A stretch of DNA of 64,000 bases from Streptomyces griseus (GTDB lineage Bacteria; Actinomycetota; Actinomycetes; Streptomycetales; Streptomycetaceae). Positions 34,857-42,495 of this stretch are shown in pieces. How positions within the stretch are numbered: position 1 is the stretch's first letter; each line of letters opens with the position of its first letter. The notes under the pieces are model-generated. The model did no database searches. It was given only the letters and a program-made list of their open reading frames with translations, and had not been told where the DNA came from. Made by a program: the position numbers and the translations under genes. The stretch spans positions 434,001-498,000 of the forward strand of contig NZ_UAVD01000029.1 in assembly GCF_900460065.1 (NCBI RefSeq), in the 5' to 3' direction.

Positions 34857-35655
34857 CGCTCGCTCTCGTCTCTGCTCGGGGGTCTGCGGTCAGTGTCGCG
34901 GATACGGGATCCAGCCTGGTCCAGCAGGGATTCGGTGTCTTCTCCCAGACTGCTGAGCGCTGTGGCCGACGGAACGGCCGGTGCGAGGAGGCCGGCGCAT
35001 CCAGGGGAGGAAGGGAAGGATCCGGAGTCGACCGGCCCGACCGGGACTCGGGGCCACGGCCCGAAGACGTCCAGTGGCAGGAGTACCCGGGAAAGCCTTC
35101 GACCGCCCCCGGAGGACGCGTCGGCGAGGGGCCCCGCGACCGTCCCGGAACCCCTCCGCCAATACGACCGCAGTCTGCGAGCGCTGCCGCGCAGGGGGTG
35201 TGTTTGCGTCAACTTCCGCTGCCTACAAAGGACGTCAAACGCTTCTGGAAGCGAAGATCGAACCTCTGCTCCCTTACCGGCCCTACGCTTTTCCACCGGG
35301 GCGATCGCAGCCTGCCGGCGTCCGCGCTCCGTATGCTCCCGTAGCGCACACGGAGGGCCTGCTGGACGAGCCGAGCTCACGGGCCAGGAGCAACAGGCCG
35401 TCGTCGGCGCCCCGGGCCCGGACGGGCGATCCGAGAGCCCCGTCGGCTCCTCCGGGTCGCGGAGCCGAAGAGATGGTCACCGGCCTGACCCGAGCGGCGG
35501 TCGCCGTGGCTGCTCGGCCCGCTCCTCACCGAGCCAGGCTGTTCAGAATGACGGGGATGTGGCCGAAAGTCGGCCGTGGGCCGACCGCCGGTTCCGCCGC
35601 TTCGGCAGACTGCGCCGACGAGTAGCTCCCATCCACTGCGAGGAGAGTCATTCCC
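34857..35655. other. Long divergent region, no convincing gene
   Basis: 799 nt between the leftward TIGR03084 gene and the rightward CMD gene. Open frames up to 214 aa exist on both strands but have Arg/Pro/Ala-rich, non-family sequence. One lower-GC patch (35200-35270) holds an imperfect inverted repeat, GTTTGCGTC (35202-35210) against GACGTCAAAC (35231-35240). It may contain a small RNA or an operator; I see no tRNA. Confidence 0.4.
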
Positions 35656-36204
35656 GTGCCGCGGATTCCTGTCCACACCGTCGACAGCGCGCCCGCACCC
35701 GGCGGGGAGACTCTGCGCCGCCTGGAGAAGCGATTCGGGAGGGTGCTCAACATCCATGGAGGGATGGCCCACTCGCCCGTGGTCCTGGCGACCTACGCGG
35801 CGATGAGCACGGCCATCGCCGAGCACGGCACCTTCGACGCCCGCACCCGCGAGGCGATAGCCCTGGCCGTGGGAGCGGTCGACGCCTGCGCGTACTGCCA
35901 GTCGGCACACACGGTGTCGGCAAGGGCGGCGGGCTTCACGGAGGAGCAGACCGTGGCGATCCGGCGCGGAGAGCGCGGCGACGATCCGAAGCTCGACGCT
36001 CTTGTCCAGGTCGCGAGGGAGGTCGCCGGAGAGGTCGGCGAGGCGTCCGACGCGGCGTGGGACGAGGCCGCTGCCCAGGGCTGGACGGACACCCAGCTGA
36101 CCGAGGTGTTCGCCCACGTGGCGGTGAACCTCTACACCAACTACTTCAACCATTACGTCCGTACGGAACTCGATGTCCCGGCAGCCCCGGGCCTCGACGG
36201 CTGA
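35656..36204 (+). CDS. CMD/AhpD-family alkylhydroperoxidase-like protein (third of three)
   Basis: 182-aa single-domain CMD protein with a complete active site: E-A-I-A-L-A-V-G-A-V-D-A-C-A-Y-C-Q-S-A-H-T (about 70-91), giving E...C-x-x-C-x-x-x-H. This is the arrangement of peroxidatic AhpD-like enzymes, in which the two Cys form a redox pair. The GTG at 35656 follows GAGGAG. The C-terminus includes N-Y-F-N-H-Y, a family feature. It lies 135 nt before the FAD/NAD(P)-binding gene. Probably a peroxidase or thiol-dependent reductase; direct involvement in product assembly is unknown. Confidence 0.85.
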   Translation: MPRIPVHTVDSAPAPGGETLRRLEKRFGRVLNIHGGMAHSPVVLATYAAMSTAIAEHGTFDARTREAIALAVGAVDACAYCQSAHTVSARAAGFTEEQTVAIRRGERGDDPKLDALVQVAREVAGEVGEASDAAWDEAAAQGWTDTQLTEVFAHVAVNLYTNYFNHYVRTELDVPAAPGLDG

Positions 36205-36339
36205 TACCGCCGGTCCGGGCCGATCCGGGGCGGCCGTTCCGCACGGTCGAGCCGACGTTCCGTCGCACGACATCCGGTCAGCACACGGCGCCGGTGGGGA
36301 CGGCACCGCCGGGCGCCCCCGGTTCAGCGGGGAGGCCAC

Positions 36340-38241
36340 ATGAATCGAACGGGCGCGTGCCCCAGAGTGCTCGTCGTGGGCGCCGGCCTGGCCGGCACCG
36401 CGACGGCGATCCGGCTCCTCCACTTCGCGCGCAGACCACTGGAGATCGTTCTGCTGGAGCGCCGCCCCGACTACCGTTCCGCCGGAGTCGCCTATCACCG
36501 TGACGGCAACCCCTGGGACTACGTCTTCAACATCCAGGCCGGCCGGATGTCCGTGTTCCGCGAGGACGTCCTCGACTTCATCAGCTGGGCCAACCAGGAG
36601 GCCGACCGACGGGACTGGCCGCAGCACTGGGCCGGGCACACGTTCACCGAACAGGGCCCGGCTCCCCGGCGCATCTTCCAGGACTACCTCGACGACCGGC
36701 TGGCCGAGGCCAGAAGACAGTCCTGCCCCGGCGTCGTCCTCGTCGAAGCGGACGGCGAGGCGCTCGACATGGACGCGTGCGACCGGGGCTACGAGGTGAC
36801 CGTCGGCGGCCTCTCCGCGACCGGGCTCGACAGCGTGCGCTCCGGTCCGCTCCCGGACACGAAGGTGGTCGGCGCCGACCACGTGGTCCTCGCCACCGGC
36901 CTCGAACTCAAGGATCCGCCCTTCGCGGTCGAGGTCTCCGGACACCCCTCCTTCGTACGCAATCCGTACTCCGCGGCCGGAATCCGCACGCTCTCCCGGC
37001 TCCCGCCCGAAGCCACCGTCGCCATCGTCGGATCCGTACTGAGTGCGTACGACTCGGCGGGACTGCTGCTGCGCAACGGCCACACCGGGCAGATCCTCCT
37101 CATCTCCCGGTCCGGGACGATCTTCCGCACCTATCCCGGCACCCACGAACACGGCGTGGTGCGCCTGCCCCGCCCCGAGACCCTGATGGAGCCCTACCGC
37201 GACCGCGAGGAATTCCTGGCACGGGGCAGGGCCGCATGGCGTGCGGCGTGCTCGACGGTGCGCGAGAGGCACCCCGGCATCGCCTCCGCCATCGTCCCCG
37301 AACGCGTCGCCAAAGCGTGGGAGCCGTATCTCCCCGAGATCATCGAGCGTATCCCGGATGAGGAACTGCGCCTCCTGCTGGACGAGTTCGCCACCACCAT
37401 CGCGGCGCTGCGCGTCGGCGCCGTGGAGTACACGATGGCGATCATCGAGCATGCGATGCGGTCGCCGGAGGGGTCGGTGGAGCTGGTTGTCGGCAAGGTG
37501 CGGGCCATCACGCCCACAAGGTCGGGGCGGCTGCTGGTCTCGGTCGCCGGGCAGCACGGCGGCCACGGAGTCGAGGCCGATCTGGTGGTGTCCAACTTCG
37601 GCAGGGAGTCCGACTACGCCAAGGTAGGACAGCCGCTGTGGCGAGCGCTGCTGGGGAAGGGCATCGCGACCCCCCACGAGCGCACCGGGCGCGGCCTGGA
37701 GGTCGACGCGTGCGGGACCCTGCTGGACGCCGACGGGCGACCGGTCGGCCCGGTCTCCGCGATCGGCGTGCTGAGGGAGGGCGACGAGATCGTCCGGCAC
37801 GGCCGAACGGGCGCGTTCGCGTTCAACCTCGCCGCCATCAAGAACCACTCGGTCTCCGTCGCGGCCCATGTGACCGAGCAGTTGGAACTGCGACAGGAGG
37901 GCTTGAGCGACATCGCGGCCCTGCACCCCCACTACCGGAGCTATGCCAGCAATCCGGAGGAAGCGGACCGGGCGGCCTTGGAGGAGGCTGTGGTACTGGA
38001 GGTGCGGAGGCTGGCCACGCGCGAACGGAAGAAGCGAGAAGCGCTCGACTCCCGCTTGACCGCGAGCATCCTCTCCATCGGCGGTCTTCCGGCACTCCCG
38101 GCAGCTGTCTCCCGGCCCGACCGCCTGATGAGGGCGGTCGTCAACCGGGTCGCTGCGGAACGGCTCAACGACGTCTCCGTGACGCCACGGCAGCTACGTC
38201 GACAACTGGGGATCGGGAACGTCGACAATCCGGAGGGCTAG
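36340..38241 (+). CDS. FAD/NAD(P)-binding protein (NAD_binding_9 type)
   Basis: 633-aa flavoprotein. The N-terminal Rossmann motif is V-V-G-A-G-L-A-G-T-A-T-A (about 13-24), followed by L-L-E-R-R-P. A second dinucleotide motif, A-I-V-G-S-V-L-S-A-Y-D-S-A, occurs at about 228-240. The fold type is the FAD-NAD(P)-binding family PF13454, related to N-hydroxylating lysine/ornithine monooxygenases but without their clear NADPH motif. The last 100 residues are charged and helical. The stop is immediately followed by the TTG of the PEP-utilising-like gene (0-nt gap), so both are certainly one unit. The reaction is unknown; N-oxidation or oxidation of a small acid are possibilities. Confidence 0.75.
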   Translation: MNRTGACPRVLVVGAGLAGTATAIRLLHFARRPLEIVLLERRPDYRSAGVAYHRDGNPWDYVFNIQAGRMSVFREDVLDFISWANQEADRRDWPQHWAGHTFTEQGPAPRRIFQDYLDDRLAEARRQSCPGVVLVEADGEALDMDACDRGYEVTVGGLSATGLDSVRSGPLPDTKVVGADHVVLATGLELKDPPFAVEVSGHPSFVRNPYSAAGIRTLSRLPPEATVAIVGSVLSAYDSAGLLLRNGHTGQILLISRSGTIFRTYPGTHEHGVVRLPRPETLMEPYRDREEFLARGRAAWRAACSTVRERHPGIASAIVPERVAKAWEPYLPEIIERIPDEELRLLLDEFATTIAALRVGAVEYTMAIIEHAMRSPEGSVELVVGKVRAITPTRSGRLLVSVAGQHGGHGVEADLVVSNFGRESDYAKVGQPLWRALLGKGIATPHERTGRGLEVDACGTLLDADGRPVGPVSAIGVLREGDEIVRHGRTGAFAFNLAAIKNHSVSVAAHVTEQLELRQEGLSDIAALHPHYRSYASNPEEADRAALEEAVVLEVRRLATRERKKREALDSRLTASILSIGGLPALPAAVSRPDRLMRAVVNRVAAERLNDVSVTPRQLRRQLGIGNVDNPEG

Positions 38242-39468
38242 TTGAACGGGAGCAGGCGACGGATTCTGGGGTTTCTTCTGGCCGGCGGCACCGAGAGCGT
38301 GCTCCGGGGCACCTGTAATCGGACAAGAGTTCCACGCGAGGGCAGCATCCTCGTCACCCCCTTCCTTGAGGCAGGGATGTACGACGCCATCGTGGCCGCA
38401 CGCGCGGTGGTCTGCGGCTCCGGCGGACTGACCGGCCACATGCAGTCCCTGTGCCGTGGCAGAGGGATACCTGTCCTCCGTGTCGACGAGGCGGACCTCG
38501 CCGACCTGGTCGGCGAGGTGACGCTGTACCTGGAGAGCGCGTCGATCGTCGTCGGACCCGAGGAGTCGGCGCCGCCCGGGACCGGGAGGTCCGCGATGGA
38601 CGACCTCGGCTCGGCGTGCGCGGTCATCGCGGACTTGCAGGACATCACCACCATCAACTCCTCCGGGCCGGACGCCGCACGGGTCGAGTCCTTCTTCATC
38701 CGGGAGGAGTTCCTCTGCCTCGCGCTGGGCCTGAGCCCGCTCGACGCCATGGCCGGCGGCCCGGCCGGCATCACCGCCTACGGACAGGCCATAGGAGGGC
38801 GGCTCCGCGGCTTCGTCGAGGCGCTCCTGCCCGGCCAGCGCCTGATCCTGCGGATGCTCGACCTGCGCTCCGACCACGCGGCCGAAGTCAGCGAGATCGC
38901 CCCGGTCGCGGTGGAGCCGAACCCCGAGATGGGGCTGCACGGCGCCCGCTGGCTGCTGCGCTCCGTCGCCTACCGCGACGCCTTGCACGTCGTCCTTTCC
39001 ACGCTGCGCAAGCACCTCGGAGACCAAGCCGACAGAGTGGTGCTCTCGGTGCCGTTCGTCCGCGACGAGACCGAGTTCGTGCAGCTCCGAGCACACCTCG
39101 ACCTGCCGGACGAGGCCCCCCTGTCCGCGTTCGTCGAGACGCCCTCCGCCGTTTACGCCACCCCGGCGATGTGCGCGGCCGGTGTCAGCGAACTGTTCGT
39201 CGGCATCAAGGACCTGGTGCAGTTCTATCTGGCGGCGGACCGCGGCAACCACTTGGTCGCCGACTCCTACAGCACCCGTCACCCGGCTGTCCTGGACGGG
39301 GTCCGCAGGGTCGTGGAATGCAGCCGCGCCGCGGGTACCCCGGTGCGGGTCTTCTCCCTGGCGTCCGATCTCGACCACTACCTGGAGCACCTGCCCACCC
39401 CCGACGGGTACATGATGTGCACCGCCGAACTCCGGCAACTGCTCCTGCGCCATTCCACCAGGACCTGA
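38242..39468 (+). CDS. PEP-utilising-enzyme-like protein lacking the ATP-grasp domain
   Basis: 408 aa. The first 90 residues contain a PEP-utilising mobile ('swivelling His') domain: I-L-V-T-P-F ... G-G-L-T-G-H-M-Q-S-L (His about 67) ... G-I-P-V-L. The rest matches the C-terminal PEP/pyruvate barrel of PpsA, PPDK and PTS enzyme I: R-M-L-D-L-R, N-P-E-M-G-L-H-G-A-R, V-P-F-V-R-D and F-V-G-I-K-D-L-V-Q-F-Y-L-A-A-D-R-G-N. There is no N-terminal ATP-grasp domain. The usual C-terminal C-G-E motif is replaced by V-F-S-L-A-S, so the general-acid Cys is missing. The TTG start is set by GGAGG 6 nt upstream. Probably not a standard PEP synthase; it may move a phosphoryl or enolpyruvyl group together with the flavoprotein. 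Confidence 0.7.
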   Translation: MNGSRRRILGFLLAGGTESVLRGTCNRTRVPREGSILVTPFLEAGMYDAIVAARAVVCGSGGLTGHMQSLCRGRGIPVLRVDEADLADLVGEVTLYLESASIVVGPEESAPPGTGRSAMDDLGSACAVIADLQDITTINSSGPDAARVESFFIREEFLCLALGLSPLDAMAGGPAGITAYGQAIGGRLRGFVEALLPGQRLILRMLDLRSDHAAEVSEIAPVAVEPNPEMGLHGARWLLRSVAYRDALHVVLSTLRKHLGDQADRVVLSVPFVRDETEFVQLRAHLDLPDEAPLSAFVETPSAVYATPAMCAAGVSELFVGIKDLVQFYLAADRGNHLVADSYSTRHPAVLDGVRRVVECSRAAGTPVRVFSLASDLDHYLEHLPTPDGYMMCTAELRQLLLRHSTRT

Positions 39469-39855
39469 CCGCAGCGGTCGGCGCGAGGCGGGGCCGTTCA
39501 GCTCGGTGACGGTCCGGCGGTGGCGTTCGCACCGGCCGGTGCGGCGTCGGCGACCGGTGTCCCGGACCTGTCGTTGACCGGCGTCGGCGCGGTTGGCGCC
39601 GCCCTCGGCGCAGCCGCCTCCCACGGCGTTGTCGTCGGGCACGCGTCCCCACCCGGGACGGCCGCGCCGCATACGCTGGTTCCCGGTCGCCGGACCGTGT
39701 TCGGCGTCGTCGGCCACGTCGCGGCAGTGGGCGTGGCCATCGCCCCGGCCCTGCTCGGCGAGCGATCGTCACCGGTTGCCGAGCACGGCCGCGGCGGCAC
39801 CCGTCGACCGGATCGGTGGCCGACCGCGATCCGCCTGACCCCTTGAGGAGCTTCC
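39469..39855. other. Intergenic stretch before the PPOX gene
   Basis: 387 nt holding only the doubtful 108-aa frame listed separately. No repeat, terminator or promoter could be recognised. Confidence 0.4.
39520..39846 (+). CDS. Possible small Ala/Val-rich protein
   Basis: 108-aa open frame beginning GTG at 39520, ending 9 nt before the PPOX start. Two hydrophobic Ala/Val/Gly stretches (G-V-G-A-V-G-A-A-L-G-A-A and V-V-G-H-V-A-A-V-G-V-A-I-A-P-A-L-L-G) could be membrane segments. No ribosome site of note and no family recognised, so it could equally be noncoding DNA or a decayed membrane-protein gene. Confidence 0.2.
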   Translation: MAFAPAGAASATGVPDLSLTGVGAVGAALGAAASHGVVVGHASPPGTAAPHTLVPGRRTVFGVVGHVAAVGVAIAPALLGERSSPVAEHGRGGTRRPDRWPTAIRLTP

Positions 39856-40392
39856 ATGCCCGACCGTGACCCGATCGCCGAGATCGGACCCTTCAGCGAC
39901 GCACGCGCCGACGCGACCCCCTGGCCGACCGCCCTGCGTGTGCTGGAGCAGGCGCGGCTGTTCTGGCTGTCCACCGTCCGCCCCGACGGCCGACCCCACG
40001 TGACGCCGCTGCTGGCCGTCTGGAACGGCGGCGCTCTGTACTTCGCGACCGGTGACCAGGAGCGTAAGGCGCGCAACCTCCAGGGCAACCACCACTGTGT
40101 GATGACAACGGGCACGAACGTCCTGGACGGTCTCGACATCACCATCGAAGGACTGGCCGAGTCGGTGAGCGACCCGACAGAACGCGGCACTGCCGCAGAC
40201 GCCTACGAGGACAAGTACGGCGACCTGCTGACGAGCCCCGACGGCACCTGGTACGGCCTCGGTGACACCATTCGCGTCGGCGATGTCCTGCTGTACCGCA
40301 TCGACCCGGCGGTCGGATTCGCCTTCGGGAAAGGCGCGGTGTACAGCCAGACCCGCTATCGCTTCCACCACGGATCCTCCGAACAGCGGTGA
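39856..40392 (+). CDS. Pyridoxamine-phosphate-oxidase-like (PPOX) flavoprotein
   Basis: 178-aa split-barrel protein of the PPOX/F420-FMN family: F-W-L-S-T-V-R-P-D-G-R-P-H-V-T-P-L (about 35-51), the usual flavin-phosphate contact strand, then Y-F-A-T-G-D-Q-E-R-K-A-R-N-L. GAGGAG lies about 8 nt upstream of the ATG. Such proteins reduce or oxidise small molecules with FMN or F420; many are stand-alone. It marks the right end of the first region: a hairpin follows at 40437-40456, and the RiPP operon begins beyond it. Confidence 0.82.
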   Translation: MPDRDPIAEIGPFSDARADATPWPTALRVLEQARLFWLSTVRPDGRPHVTPLLAVWNGGALYFATGDQERKARNLQGNHHCVMTTGTNVLDGLDITIEGLAESVSDPTERGTAADAYEDKYGDLLTSPDGTWYGLGDTIRVGDVLLYRIDPAVGFAFGKGAVYSQTRYRFHHGSSEQR

Positions 40393-40436
40393 CGGGGGGT
40401 CCGTCCGTCTCCGACCGGGCAGCCGAACGCCGAGGG

Positions 40437-40456
40437 GCGCGACGCAGGGGTCGCGC
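40437..40456. terminator. Candidate terminator after PPOX gene
   Basis: GCGCGAC (40437-40443), loop gcaggg, GTCGCGC (40450-40456), followed by TCTT. It separates the first region from the RiPP operon. Confidence 0.5.
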
Positions 40457-40733
40457 TCTTGCTGATCACCCGGACCGACGGGACTTCACCTGATCTGCCG
40501 GCGGACCTGCGGGCAAGGGTCGATGAGGCCCTTCCGCTCTGATGGCGGTGACGGGTCGATCGCCCCGGACGTCCTCCGTGGTCCGTCTCGTCTTCTCGGC
40601 GATCGGTTCCCGCTCTCGCCCCTCATCAGGGAAAACAGTCGCGGTGCCGTGCGACGTATATCTGATGGTTCGTCATGAGTATGTGCGTGCAAGAGGGTTG
40701 AAGATGCAGCCATCTGGCACCTCATGTTTTCTT

Positions 40734-40775
40734 CACATTTTCTTGAGCTTGAAATGTGATCGACGACCCTAGGTT
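40734..40775 (+). promoter_or_regulatory. Candidate promoter and operator of the RiPP operon
   Basis: TTGAAA (40749-40754), a 15-nt spacer and TAGGTT (40770-40775) form a plausible promoter about 75 nt before the precursor ATG. An inverted repeat, CACATTT (40734-40740) / AAATGTG (40752-40758), overlaps the -35 box and would suit a repressor or activator. The spacer is short, so confidence is modest. Confidence 0.4.
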
Positions 40776-40849
40776 GAGGGCTCCGGCGCACCAATCGGCC
40801 GCTTTTGTGCCGGAGGTGACGTGCTATTCGCGAGAGAAGGGAAGATCAG

Positions 40850-41080
40850 ATGCTTGATGCCGATCCCACGCCAAGGGAGACGGTCGACCTCGTCGTCGGC
40901 GACGCCGACGAGTCCTGGGAGGACCTCGTCCGCGGTCTGATCGAGGGCCCGGTGGACCCCTCGCGCATCCTCACGGACTGCGGTGGTAACGGCTGTAACT
41001 GTGCCGGCTGTGTCGGCTGCGGCCTGAACTGCATGAGCGGCGGCTGGAAGTGCGCCACGTGTGGCAGCGCGTGCTGCTAG
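40850..41080 (+). CDS. RiPP precursor peptide with ten-Cys core
   Basis: 76 residues. The leader (1-43) is acidic: 12 Asp/Glu against 3 Arg, with a helix-prone stretch S-W-E-D-L-V-R-G-L-I-E (22-32) of the type bound by RRE domains. The core (44-76) contains ten Cys at 44, 49, 51, 54, 57, 61, 68, 71, 75 and 76, mostly spaced by Gly, Asn or Ala, plus single Trp and Lys, two Ser and one Thr. All Cys lie in the core and none in the leader, as expected for cyclodehydration to thiazol(in)es. The pattern recalls microcin B17-type cores but is not one I recognise. AGAAGG lies 9 nt before the ATG. It is followed by a hairpin and the YcaO gene. Leader cleavage site unknown. Confidence 0.9.
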   Translation: MLDADPTPRETVDLVVGDADESWEDLVRGLIEGPVDPSRILTDCGGNGCNCAGCVGCGLNCMSGGWKCATCGSACC

Positions 41081-41138
41081 TGCCGTCCCCGGCCGACCCC
41101 GCCGGTCGAGGCGGTAGGTAGCGAATCGGCCCGCCGGC

Positions 41139-41164
41139 GGTGGCACCCGTCGGCGGGTGCCACC
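41139..41164 (+). promoter_or_regulatory. Hairpin (attenuator) between precursor and YcaO
   Basis: Perfect 11-bp stem: GGTGGCACCCG (41139-41149), loop TCGG, CGGGTGCCACC (41154-41164). It starts 58 nt after the precursor stop. A partial terminator here would leave excess precursor mRNA relative to the enzymes; there is no U-run, so partial read-through is plausible. Confidence 0.7.
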
Positions 41165-41169
41165 CGGAC

Positions 41170-41189
41170 AAGGAACCACGGTGTTCCTT
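41170..41189 (+). promoter_or_regulatory. Second hairpin covering the YcaO ribosome site
   Basis: AAGGAAC (41170-41176), 6-nt loop, GTTCCTT (41183-41189). The left arm contains the only good Shine-Dalgarno-like AAGGAA and the right arm touches the candidate TTG start (41188), so folding would hide the initiation region. Confidence 0.5.
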
Positions 41190-42495
41190 GCCTGACCTGA
41201 ATGACGTGAACATGAAACATCTTGATCCGCTTCTCTCGCGCTACGGCGTCGTCGGGGACGCCTTCGACCTCTCCCCGTCCCGCTATCGAGGTCTGCCGGA
41301 ACTGAGCTCCTACGGGGTCGATCTCGGCAGCGGCTTCCCGGGCTTCGAGGCACGCCCGGACGACCGGGTCGTGGCCGGAGGACATGCGCTGGGAGACAAG
41401 GACAGGGCACGCCTGCTCGCCATCGCCGAGGGATGCGAGCGCTACTCGGGGGCGCAGTTCGGCACGGAGGGCGTAGTGACCGCCGCCGCGCACGATCTCG
41501 ACGGCAGGGTGCTCGACTGGTCGCGGATTCCGCGTCTGTCCGACGCGGAGTACGCGCATCCGCGGTGCCCGCTCGTCCCTTTCGATCCGGCCGCGCCGAT
41601 CAGGTGGGTCCGGGGGGTGGATCTCCGGGACGGGAACCCCACCTGGCTGCCGCTCTCCATGGCGGCCTACCGGTCGGGGCGCCGTTTCCCGGCCGAGCGC
41701 TTCGTGGCGAGCATCTCGACAGGCTGCGCCGTGCACACTGATCCCGCGAGTGCCGTCTTCGGCGGCCTGAGCGAGGTCGTCGAGCGGGACATGATCGCCG
41801 TTCTGTGGCTACAGAAGCTGCCGCTGCCGCACATTCCTCTCGACGTGCTGGACGAGCGGGAACGCACCCTGGTCGAGTGGGCGCACGATCGCTTCCTCAA
41901 CACCGTGCTGCTGGATGCCACCAGTGACATCGGTGTACCCACGGTGTACTGCATGCAGACCGCACCGCATGACCAGACCCTGCGCACCATGGTCGGGTGC
42001 GGTACCGGGCTCACCATTCAGGATGCCGCGTACAAGGCGTTGCTGGAAGTCACGTGCTTCCGTGACTCGCTGCACGTGGAGTGGGAGGAGCCCGTGTCCT
42101 TCGCCGACTACACCGATATCTCGGACGGCGCGAAATACATGGGCAAGCCGGAGAATGCCCCACACTTCGCATTCCTCACCGATGACCACCCCGACCGGCC
42201 CTCGTTCCAGGACCGCGGCCGTTACGCCGCCGACGCCACTGAGGGGCTGGCCCGCGCTGTCCGGAGGTTCGCCGAGCTGGACATGGCGGTGATCGCCGTG
42301 GACCGGACGACGACGGAACTCGCCTCGGTCGGACTGCACTCGGCGACCGTCGTCATCCCGGACCTCCAGCCGATGTCCCCTGTGCCGCTCGCCCAGTATC
42401 ACGCGCATCCCCGGCTCTACTCCGCCCCCGCGGCGATGGGATATCGCGTACTGCCTGTCGAGGAGTTGAACCCGTGTCCGCAGCCGTTCGCCTGA
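41188..42495 (+). CDS. YcaO cyclodehydratase (azoline-forming, D protein)
   Basis: About 427-435 aa depending on start: TTG 41188, GTG 41206 and ATG 41212 are in frame, and none has an ideal ribosome site (the AAGGAA at 41170 favours TTG). YcaO ATP-binding elements visible are A-E-G-C-E-R-Y-S-G (about 77-85) and G-L-S-E-V-V-E-R-D-M (about 195-204), with a third acidic/basic element L-L-E-V-T-C-F-R downstream. The protein ends N-P-C-P-Q-P-F-A, a PxPxP C-terminus characteristic of azoline-forming YcaOs. It would phosphorylate the amide oxygen of each Cys-Xaa bond in the precursor to drive thiazoline formation, with one of the two E1-like partners supplying leader recognition. It overlaps the next gene by 22 nt. 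Confidence 0.92.
   Translation: MPDLNDVNMKHLDPLLSRYGVVGDAFDLSPSRYRGLPELSSYGVDLGSGFPGFEARPDDRVVAGGHALGDKDRARLLAIAEGCERYSGAQFGTEGVVTAAAHDLDGRVLDWSRIPRLSDAEYAHPRCPLVPFDPAAPIRWVRGVDLRDGNPTWLPLSMAAYRSGRRFPAERFVASISTGCAVHTDPASAVFGGLSEVVERDMIAVLWLQKLPLPHIPLDVLDERERTLVEWAHDRFLNTVLLDATSDIGVPTVYCMQTAPHDQTLRTMVGCGTGLTIQDAAYKALLEVTCFRDSLHVEWEEPVSFADYTDISDGAKYMGKPENAPHFAFLTDDHPDRPSFQDRGRYAADATEGLARAVRRFAELDMAVIAVDRTTTELASVGLHSATVVIPDLQPMSPVPLAQYHAHPRLYSAPAAMGYRVLPVEELNPCPQPFA

Larger units (their letters stand above)
40393..40849. other. Control region upstream of the RiPP precursor
   Basis: 457 nt without a convincing gene (a 102-aa reverse frame at 40486-40794 is rejected). GC falls noticeably between 40660 and 40770, where an inverted repeat and promoter-like boxes lie just upstream of the precursor gene. 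Confidence 0.5.

Noticed and set aside
34981..35625. 214-aa forward frame in the long gap
   Set aside because: Arg/Pro/Ala low-complexity sequence without start signals.
40486..40794. 102-aa reverse frame upstream of the RiPP precursor
   Set aside because: No ribosome site or family, and it overlaps the probable promoter region.
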